Of a stretch of 5,897 bases of DNA, positions 1 through 4,800 are shown in pieces. Origin of the DNA: an uncultured Bacteroidota bacterium (lineage in GTDB: Bacteria > Bacteroidota > Bacteroidia > Chitinophagales > Chitinophagaceae); NCBI GenBank assembly GCA_946480675.1, contig CAMLKS010000172.1:1-5897 (forward strand), given 5' to 3'. Position numbers and translations under genes: made by a program. Position 1 is the stretch's first letter. Every line of letters starts with the position of its first letter. Under the pieces are notes generated by a model. The model was not told the origin of the DNA, did not search any database, and saw nothing but the letters and a program-made list of their open reading frames with translations.

Positions 1-873
1 ATCTATAAATGGTGTAGCGGTGCGGAAGGCAAAATTGTCCAGCAGTTTGTCACCGTTCAGGTACACGTCTACAGCATCAGCAGCTGCATCTGCACAGTTG
101 TGTATGGCCTGTACGCGGGCCAGTGCTTCAGGGTCGGTAGTAGGCAGTGGTATTAATGCACCACCTGAAGCTAGCGCTACGTACAATCCGAATGCAGGGC
201 CATTACTATTATTCGCCGGTGTCAGGAAACCCGATGCCAATACTACAATGGCTTCACCGTCCAGGTTCAGTGTTTGCAAAGGAGCGCTGTAAGTTTGCAC
301 CGTAGTAGCCCCGGTGGTTGTGGTTATGCGAACCTTATAGTCGGCAGTAGGCAGTTCAAGGTATCCTGAAAAATTGCCGAATGCAATATCATCCACCAGT
401 GTGTTGATGCCACTACGCACATCCACAGTAGGTGCATCTGTGCTGCCATGCACTACCAGCACATCTGTATTCGCTGCATTCGAGGCGGCCTCCCTGCCCA
501 TGTTATATACACTTATCCTGAAGGGTATTGCAGGGCTGTAACCCGTGCTGCTTTCAATGCCGTTTGCCACTGCAATATATTTGGCACCTGCAGTCAATGT
601 GGTGGAAAGGTTATAAAAGGTATCTGTTACCGCAGTGCTGTTTTGAGGGGCAATACCTACATTGATGGGTACGCCGGCCGGTATGTCTAAAAAGCCGGTC
701 GCGGTGCGGAAGGGTACATTATCCAATGCTTTGGTACCATTCAGATAAACGTCAACACTGGCTGCTGCAGCATCAGCACTGTTATGAATGATTTGTACCC
801 GTGCAGTCTGGGCATAGCCGGAAATCATTGCAGCACTTAAAGAAAGCGTAAGTAAAAATTTGTGTTTCATCAT
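1..873 (-). CDS. Secreted DUF4397 repeat protein, 3' end cut by window
   Basis: An uninterrupted minus-strand frame runs from ATG at 873 to the left edge, 291 codons without a stop, so the C-terminus is missing. ATG at 870 is an equally possible start; neither has a clear ribosome binding site. The N-terminus (K-H-K, a hydrophobic stretch, then G-Y-A before Q) is a type I signal peptide, cleaved at about residue 21; it lacks a lipobox cysteine. The mature part is made of DUF4397-like units with the hallmark pattern RVQ-x-IH-x-S-x-DA, VDVYLNG, LDN-x-x-F-x-TATGFL. Histidines at about 30, 142 and 258 mark three unit starts; units 1 and 3 resemble each other more than unit 2, giving an A-B-A order. 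DUF4397 proteins are usually exported beta-sandwich repeat proteins of unknown function. A surface-sorting domain could lie in the missing end. The export and domain calls are firm; the function is unknown. Confidence 0.88.
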   Translation of the reverse strand, partial: MMKHKFLLTLSLSAAMISGYAQTARVQIIHNSADAAAASVDVYLNGTKALDNVPFRTATGFLDIPAGVPINVGIAPQNSTAVTDTFYNLSTTLTAGAKYIAVANGIESSTGYSPAIPFRISVYNMGREAASNAANTDVLVVHGSTDAPTVDVRSGINTLVDDIAFGNFSGYLELPTADYKVRITTTTGATTVQTYSAPLQTLNLDGEAIVVLASGFLTPANNSNGPAFGLYVALASGGALIPLPTTDPEALARVQAIHNCADAAADAVDVYLNGDKLLDNFAFRTATPFID

Positions 874-1076
874 AGTTCACAGTTTTAGATTCATTGAGGA
901 AACATGGTTTTTCGATATTTTGTTTAACTAACATTGCTAATTTATTAAACGAATGACGCTTGCGTGACAATGGTTCATGCATCATGCAGTCGATATGAAA
1001 AAACCTTCAACAACCCATATGCATGCTGCTGAATGTGGCTGCTGCGTTGTTTGTATTTTGCCTATTTTGTCCGCCC
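874..1076. other. Divergent intergenic region
   Basis: This 203-base A/T-rich stretch separates the minus-strand DUF4397 gene from the plus-strand Gre-like gene and should hold both promoters. I find no perfect TAnnTTTG on either strand. The nearest plus-strand candidates are two copies of TATTTTG at 1054-1060 and 1063-1069, each one base short of the consensus; the second ends seven bases before the ATG at 1077. Two CATGCA-type words near 975 and 1019 look like chance. No convincing RNA gene or small reading frame is seen. Confidence 0.5.
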
Positions 1077-1526
1077 ATGTCTTTAAAACAACAGTTATTC
1101 GCCCATTGCCGTGAGCACTTTAGTGCTGCAATAAAAGCAGCAGAAGCTGCCATTGCATCCGCGCGCGAAGCATCGCAGAATGAAACGAAAAGCAGTGCCG
1201 GCGATAAATATGAAACCGCCCGCGAAATGATGCAGCAGGAAATTGACATGAATACGGCCCGCCTGCATCAATCGCAACTGCAACTATCTGCATTGGAAAG
1301 GGTAGATGTTTCAAAAGTGTATGAACGGGTACAACCCGGCAGCCTTGTGTATACCGACAATGGTAATTTCTTCATAGGCGTAAGTGCGGGCCACTTCACT
1401 ATTGATGGCATTAAGTACTATGCTATCTCCATAGAATCGCCCATTGGCAGGCATATGGCCGGCAAACAAAAAGGCGAACCCTTCACGCTGAATGGTAAGC
1501 AGTATATAATAAAGCAGGTATCTTAA
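1077..1526 (+). CDS. Gre-like protein (GreA/GreB C-terminal domain fold)
   Basis: 149 residues from ATG at 1077. Residues 1-75 are predicted helical and highly charged, with a turn-like segment N-E-T-K-S-S-A-G-D-K-Y-E-T at about 35-47 between two helices, the layout of a Gre N-terminal coiled coil. Residues 85-148 match the Gre C-terminal FKBP-like domain: V-Q-P-G-S-L-V at 85-91, then S-P-I-G-R-x-M-x-G-K-x-x-G at 121-133 and a final Y-I-I-K-Q-V. The length is close to GreA (about 158). Gre factors enter the RNA polymerase secondary channel and rescue backtracked complexes; whether this protein does so is inference, because the acidic GreA tip motif is not conserved exactly. From memory, relatives in Bacteroidota are often mislabelled 3-oxoacyl-ACP synthase; nothing here resembles a ketosynthase. 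An upstream in-frame ATG at 1023 would add 18 hydrophobic residues without a positive start, which does not suit a cytoplasmic factor. The gene stands alone. Confidence 0.75.
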   Translation: MSLKQQLFAHCREHFSAAIKAAEAAIASAREASQNETKSSAGDKYETAREMMQQEIDMNTARLHQSQLQLSALERVDVSKVYERVQPGSLVYTDNGNFFIGVSAGHFTIDGIKYYAISIESPIGRHMAGKQKGEPFTLNGKQYIIKQVS

Positions 1527-1596
1527 TACCCATACACTATAGCAGACAGCACAACTTTTCTGCGTTCATCTAATGCATATTTAGTAATTAATTTTG

Positions 1597-1604
1597 TATA
1601 TTTG
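1597..1604 (+). promoter_or_regulatory. Candidate -7 element (TATATTTG)
   Basis: This is a perfect match to the Bacteroidota TAnnTTTG -7 element in a gene-free stretch. Transcription would start at about 1609-1612, just before three consecutive stem-loops. No clear TTG is seen at the usual -33 distance, and the surroundings are A/T-rich, so a chance match is possible. Confidence 0.4.
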
Positions 1605-1609
1605 CTATT

Positions 1610-1725
1610 ATATTTCGCTTCTTGATTAATAACCAAGGCGCATTAGCTGGGCACAACAGTAGCACTAAAGCTTAATAGATAGCCACCGACAATCACCCTG
1701 TGATTGATTGTCGGGCTCTTTTTTT
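1610..1725 (+). ncRNA. Candidate small RNA with intrinsic terminator
   Basis: About 115 bases with a -7 element in front and a strong terminator at the end, and no reading frame inside. Three stem-loops can be paired by eye. Hairpin 1: 1616-1618 with 1638-1640 and 1621-1624 with 1634-1637, with a two-base bulge. Hairpin 2: 1642-1648 with 1669-1676, one bulged base, and a 20-base loop. Hairpin 3: 1686-1695 with 1705-1714, followed by seven T. Together they cover nearly the whole segment. It does not show the conserved SRP RNA apical loop, and I do not recognise a 6S or tmRNA signature. The alternative is that it is only the long 3' untranslated region and terminator of the Gre-like gene, which ends 159 bases before the terminator stem. 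The transcript start is inferred. Confidence 0.4.
1686..1725 (+). terminator. Rho-independent terminator
   Basis: A perfect 10-bp stem, CCGACAATCA (1686-1695) with TGATTGTCGG (1705-1714), has a 9-base loop and is followed by GCTC and seven T (1719-1725). It ends transcription from the Gre-like gene, from the small-RNA candidate, or from both. Confidence 0.85.
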
Positions 1726-1726
1726 G

Positions 1727-1754
1727 GTTCTTTTTTGGAGAAGCAAAAAAGAAC
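1727..1754. repeat. Second A/T-rich inverted repeat after the terminator
   Basis: GTTCTTTTTTG (1727-1737) and CAAAAAAGAAC (1744-1754) form a perfect 11-bp inverted repeat with a GAGAAG loop, starting one base after the T-tract of the terminator. It could be a back-up terminator, possibly acting on both strands, or a copy of a dispersed intergenic repeat. Its A/T-rich stem is weaker than the first. Confidence 0.6.
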
Positions 1755-1795
1755 AACACATCGCACATAGATTCTACAATCAGGAGCAACATTTG

Positions 1796-1892
1796 CAACA
1801 AAACACAACATTTCACAACAAATTGGTACCCTTAGCCATTGATTATCAATAGCACGAATCAGAAACTTGAAAATTCACAACAAAACACAACA
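1796..1892 (+). repeat. Helically phased CACAACA heptamers upstream of the dehydrogenase
   Basis: The 15-mer CAACAAAACACAACA occurs at 1796-1810 and 1878-1892. Within and beside the copies the heptamer CACAACA appears four times, at 1804, 1814, 1876 and 1886, so each pair has a 10-base step (about one helical turn). The stretch is A/C-rich on this strand, so low complexity could explain part of this; a transcription-factor site is the functional alternative. Confidence 0.45.
1838..1850. promoter_or_regulatory. 13-bp palindrome, candidate operator
   Basis: ATTGATTATCAAT is a perfect dyad of 6-bp arms around one base, centred at 1844, about 75 bases before the -7 element of the dehydrogenase gene and exactly midway between the two 15-mer repeats. 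Its size suits a dimeric regulator, but no regulator gene is in the window and the binding protein is unknown. Confidence 0.35.
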
Positions 1893-1916
1893 AATCCCTT
1901 TTTAACGCCAACACCG

Positions 1917-1924
1917 TACCTTTG
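1917..1924 (+). promoter_or_regulatory. -7 element of the ALDH/RidA unit (TACCTTTG)
   Basis: A perfect TAnnTTTG lies with its last base five bases before the ATG at 1930. With the usual distance from -7 element to start site, the mRNA would have almost no leader. No ribosome binding site precedes the ATG, in agreement. A TTG at the -33 position is not evident, so the promoter may need an activator. Confidence 0.6.
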
Positions 1925-1929
1925 CACCC

Positions 1930-3387
1930 ATGGATTTGAAGATTCCTGAGAAAATAGCCAATTATATAGGTGGCAGCCTATCTGCGCCCATCAATGGTAA
2001 GTATATGGATAACGTAAACCCTGCCACAGGCGAGGTTTACAGCCAGATACCCGATAGCGACAGCAAGGATGTGGAAGAAGCTGTAGGGGCCGCCAAAGCA
2101 GCATTTACCGGCTGGAGTACCACACCTGCCGAAGAGCGTTTTAAGATACTGAATCGCATAGCCGAGCTGATAGACCAGAACCTGGACGCACTGGCACTAG
2201 CGGAAACCAATGATAATGGTAAGCCCCTGTGGCTGAGCAAGAAGGTGGATATACCACGCGCATCCAGCAACTTCCGCTTCTTTGCTACAGGGCTGATGCA
2301 CTTTTCTACCGAAAGCCACAATATGGAAAACGGCACGGTAAACTATACGCTGCGCCAGCCTATTGGCGTAGTGGGTTGCATTTCTCCGTGGAACCTGCCG
2401 CTATATCTCTTTACCTGGAAGATAGCCCCCGCACTGGCCGCAGGCAACTGCGTAATAGCCAAGCCCAGCGAGGTAACACCTATGACGGGCTACCTGCTGA
2501 GTGTAATATGTAAAGAAGCGGGCCTGCCTGCCGGTGTGCTGAACATTGTGCATGGCAATGGCCCTAACTGTGGTTCGGCCATCGTAGCGCATCCTGAAAT
2601 AAAGGCTATATCCTTTACCGGTAGCACGCGCGCGGGTAAAGACATAGCTGCCACAGCAGCACCTATGTTCAAAAAGATATCGCTGGAGTTGGGTGGTAAA
2701 AACCCAAACCTGATATTCGCCGATTGCGATTGGGATAAGATGATGCGCACCACGCTGCAATCTTCTTTTGCCAACCAGGGGCAGATATGCCTGTGCGGCA
2801 GCCGTATATTGATAGAAGAAAGCATCTACGAAAAATTCAAAGCCGAGTTTGTAGAGCGTGCTAAAAAACTAACCGTGGGCGATCCGCTGGATGAGAACAG
2901 CAGGCAAGGTGCCGTGGTAAGCAAAGTGCATTTCGATAAAGTCATCAGCTGCATAGAAACAGCGAAGGAAGAAGGCGGCAAGATATTGCTGGGCGGCAAT
3001 GCCATAAAAGGCACCGGCCGTTGCGAGAATGGTTACTTTATAGAGCCTACCATTATAGAAGGCCTGGGCCCGTCGTGCCGCACCAATATGGAAGAGATAT
3101 TTGGCCCGGTAGTGACGCTGCAATCTTTCAAAACGGAAGATGAGGCTCTGCAACTGGCCAATGCCAGCGACTATGGCCTGGCGGCTACCATATGGACACA
3201 GGATGTGAGCCGTGCCAACCGTATGGCTGCCAAAGTGCATAGCGGCATTATATGGGTAAACTGCTGGCTGCTGCGCGATCTGCGCACACCTTTCGGTGGC
3301 TTTAAAAACTCGGGCGTAGGCCGCGAAGGTGGCTGGGAAGCCCTGAAGTTCTTCACCGATGTAAAGAATGTGTGCATTGATTTATAA
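1930..3387 (+). CDS. 2-aminomuconate 6-semialdehyde dehydrogenase (ALDH8A1-like)
   Basis: A complete 485-residue NAD(P)-dependent aldehyde dehydrogenase, cytosolic, of the usual family length. It is predicted to oxidise 2-aminomuconate 6-semialdehyde to 2-aminomuconate in the kynurenine/3-hydroxyanthranilate meta-cleavage route. Visible landmarks: S-P-W-N with catalytic-site Asn155; K178-P-S-E for the cofactor; F-T-G-S-T at 229-233; general base Glu253 in L-E-L-G-G; nucleophile Cys287 in G-Q-I-C-L-C; E-E-I-F-G-P-V at 388-394; and P-F-G-G-F-K near 454-459. The stretches S-S-F-A-N-Q-G-Q-I-C-L-C and N-C-W-L-L-R are typical of ALDH8A1/AMSDH and of 2-hydroxymuconic semialdehyde dehydrogenases. Arg449, and probably Arg110, fit the substrate-carboxylate arginines known in AMSDH. 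The RidA gene 31 bases downstream favours the amino substrate over the hydroxy one. The exact substrate remains inference. The ATG directly after the -7 element fixes the start. Confidence 0.85.
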   Translation: MDLKIPEKIANYIGGSLSAPINGKYMDNVNPATGEVYSQIPDSDSKDVEEAVGAAKAAFTGWSTTPAEERFKILNRIAELIDQNLDALALAETNDNGKPLWLSKKVDIPRASSNFRFFATGLMHFSTESHNMENGTVNYTLRQPIGVVGCISPWNLPLYLFTWKIAPALAAGNCVIAKPSEVTPMTGYLLSVICKEAGLPAGVLNIVHGNGPNCGSAIVAHPEIKAISFTGSTRAGKDIAATAAPMFKKISLELGGKNPNLIFADCDWDKMMRTTLQSSFANQGQICLCGSRILIEESIYEKFKAEFVERAKKLTVGDPLDENSRQGAVVSKVHFDKVISCIETAKEEGGKILLGGNAIKGTGRCENGYFIEPTIIEGLGPSCRTNMEEIFGPVVTLQSFKTEDEALQLANASDYGLAATIWTQDVSRANRMAAKVHSGIIWVNCWLLRDLRTPFGGFKNSGVGREGGWEALKFFTDVKNVCIDL

Positions 3388-3418
3388 TTTTTGGTTTTAA
3401 CTTTTGAACTTTGACTTT

Positions 3419-3832
3419 ATGAGCGAACGTATTTCCACAGATAAAGCACCTGCGCCGGTTGGCCTCTATCCACATGCACGCCGTGTAGGCAACCTGCTGT
3501 TCCTTTCAGGCATAGGCCCACGCACCGTTACTAATGACATACCCGGGCTGGTGCTGGATAAGAATGGCAACTTCCAGGAGTTTGACTTTGCTGCCCAGTG
3601 CCGCAATGTATTTGATAACGTACGCATCGTGTTGGAAGAAAGCGGCAGCAGTTGGGATAAGCTGGTAGATGTAACTGTCTTCCTGGTAAACATGAAGCGC
3701 GACTTTGCTACTTACAATAAGATATACGCGGAGTACTTTAAAGACAATCAACCCTGCCGCACTACGGTAGAGATCAACTCCCTGCCTACACCCATAGCCA
3801 TAGAGTTGAAGTGTATCGCTACCATAGACTAG
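3419..3832 (+). CDS. RidA family protein, probable 2-aminomuconate deaminase
   Basis: 137 residues from ATG at 3419, the normal length for the RidA/YjgF/UK114 family of small trimeric proteins that hydrolyse enamine/imine intermediates. The family signature is present near the end: C-R-T-T-V-E-I with Arg114, then L-P-x-P-I-A-I-E-L-K with Glu129. The 15-residue spacing equals that of Arg105 and Glu120 in E. coli RidA. The N-terminal A-P-A-P-V-G-L-Y-P-H-A resembles the substrate-side loop of the family. Because it follows an AMSDH-like dehydrogenase after 31 bases on the same strand, its likely reaction is deamination of 2-aminomuconate to 4-oxalocrotonate, as done by RidA-type deaminases in nitrobenzoate and 2-aminophenol pathways. 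A general enamine-detoxifying RidA is the alternative. A TTG at 3404 could add five residues, but the ATG fits the family better. It probably shares the promoter at 1917. Confidence 0.82.
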   Translation: MSERISTDKAPAPVGLYPHARRVGNLLFLSGIGPRTVTNDIPGLVLDKNGNFQEFDFAAQCRNVFDNVRIVLEESGSSWDKLVDVTVFLVNMKRDFATYNKIYAEYFKDNQPCRTTVEINSLPTPIAIELKCIATID

Positions 3833-3847
3833 TAAGTACTGATAATA

Positions 3848-3883
3848 AAAGAGGCTGCAATACTATGCAGCCTCTTTATATTT
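3848..3883. terminator. Bidirectional intrinsic terminator between convergent genes
   Basis: AAAGAGGCTGCA (3848-3859) pairs perfectly with TGCAGCCTCTTT (3866-3877) around a 6-base loop. T-rich sequence follows on the plus strand, and the matching run of A at 3847-3850 gives a short U-tract on the minus strand. It lies 15 bases after the RidA stop and about 20 bases after the stop of the minus-strand lipoprotein gene, so it can serve both. Confidence 0.85.
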
Positions 3884-3897
3884 AATAAGCTTGAGGA

Positions 3898-4761
3898 TTA
3901 CAGGGGTATATCCAATCTCAATTGCTTCTGGAAAGCCCTGCCTGATGCATCTTTGCCATCTATCTTCCACATCACGCTACGTAGCTCTACTGTCAATGGC
4001 TTCTGGTTCGCGGCCTTTACATTCCGCACACTATTGATCCACTTCTGCTGCATAGCGCGGCTCATGCGTTTGTTCTTTACAGCACGTGTTACCGCATTCT
4101 TTATGCTACCAGGGCTTGCCTTCACATACTCCAGTCGCTTATCATCCAGCCCGCTGATGGTATAGCTATTGTTGCCACCTTTCAAAGCCTGCCAGTTTGT
4201 AGTACGGCTCAGTTGGTCAAGCACCAGTGTACCCAGCTCATTCTTTACTACGATCACCGTCTGGTAGCGTTGCGATACGCGGGTTACTTTACCGCCACTT
4301 AGTTTTATCTGGTTGCCATTCAGCTTGCCACCCGTCATCTCGAAGCTGGCGCCACTGGCTTTGCTCAGGTCCTGTTTTTTGTAAGATCGGGTAGTAAGGT
4401 TAGGTATCAGGATGCTTACTTCTTTAAAGTTGGCTTTTAAGCCATTGCCTTTTAATTCCTGCCGGGGCTCTTCTTTAGGCTGCTCCGGTTCTTTCTTTTC
4501 AGGCTCCGGTGTAGCTCCTTTCTCTGGTTGCTTCGCTGTTGTGTCTGTAGCCGGTTGCTGTGTCTCAGTAGACGGCGCAGCTACAGGTTGCAGCGGGCGC
4601 ACATCGGCCACAAAGTCTTGCAGGTATTGCGAGTCCGTTTCTGTAACGATAGTGGCAGGGTCGCCCAGCACTATCGGCTTACCCCTGTTAGGATTTTCAG
4701 TACCGCACGATTGCAGTATGATAGCAGCAGATAATATAGCCAATACAAAGGGGATACGCAT
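3898..4761 (-). CDS. Uncharacterised lipoprotein with Pro/Glu/Lys-rich linker
   Basis: 287 residues. The N-terminus is a lipoprotein signal: M-R, a hydrophobic stretch, then lipobox L-Q-S-C with the lipidated Cys at 19, followed by G-T-E-N-P-N. It should be anchored in the inner or outer membrane facing the periplasm; no strong acidic surface-export motif follows the Cys. Residues about 58-103 form a low-complexity linker rich in Pro, Glu, Lys, Gln and Thr, probably a flexible spacer. Residues 108-287 form a basic C-terminal part, with beta-like segments up to about 205 (N-G-N-Q-I-K-L-S-G-G, then Y-Q-T-V-I-V-V) and a helical, Arg/Lys-rich region at 218-250. I do not recognise this domain. It begins 38 bases after the stop of the E1 gene on the same strand and may be co-transcribed; a near -7 match (TAATTTCG) in the gap could give its own promoter. 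A link to dehydrogenase function is not implied. Confidence 0.8.
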   Translation of the reverse strand: MRIPFVLAILSAAIILQSCGTENPNRGKPIVLGDPATIVTETDSQYLQDFVADVRPLQPVAAPSTETQQPATDTTAKQPEKGATPEPEKKEPEQPKEEPRQELKGNGLKANFKEVSILIPNLTTRSYKKQDLSKASGASFEMTGGKLNGNQIKLSGGKVTRVSQRYQTVIVVKNELGTLVLDQLSRTTNWQALKGGNNSYTISGLDDKRLEYVKASPGSIKNAVTRAVKNKRMSRAMQQKWINSVRNVKAANQKPLTVELRSVMWKIDGKDASGRAFQKQLRLDIPL

Positions 4762-4800
4762 AATAGTGTCTGTATTCTGTACGAAATTAATAAAGCCTTT

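Noticed and set aside
448..985. Plus-strand frame at 448-690 and minus-strand frame at 782-985 over the DUF4397 gene
   Set aside because: Both overlap the DUF4397 frame, which has a signal peptide and repeats; neither translation resembles a protein family.
1023..1076. N-terminal extension of the Gre-like protein from ATG at 1023, looking like a signal peptide or lipobox
   Set aside because: It has no basic residues before the hydrophobic run, the rest is a cytoplasmic-type Gre fold, and the family start fits the ATG at 1077.
1686..1929. Attenuator or riboswitch controlling the dehydrogenase
   Set aside because: A perfect -7 element lies after the hairpins, directly before the start codon, so the main transcript would not include them. 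No known riboswitch core is recognised.
2401..3240. Long antisense frames of 119 and 123 codons inside the dehydrogenase gene
   Set aside because: They are shadows of a strongly conserved gene; their translations show no recognisable domain and no promoter or start context.
3398..3406. Internal promoter (TAACTTTTG) before RidA
   Set aside because: It has one base too many for TAnnTTTG and sits in a T-rich 31-base gap inside a likely operon.
3404..3418. TTG start five codons ahead of the RidA ATG
   Set aside because: The added residues do not belong to the family. The stretch is a run of ACTTT/TTTG-like words, and the ATG at 3419 gives the usual length.
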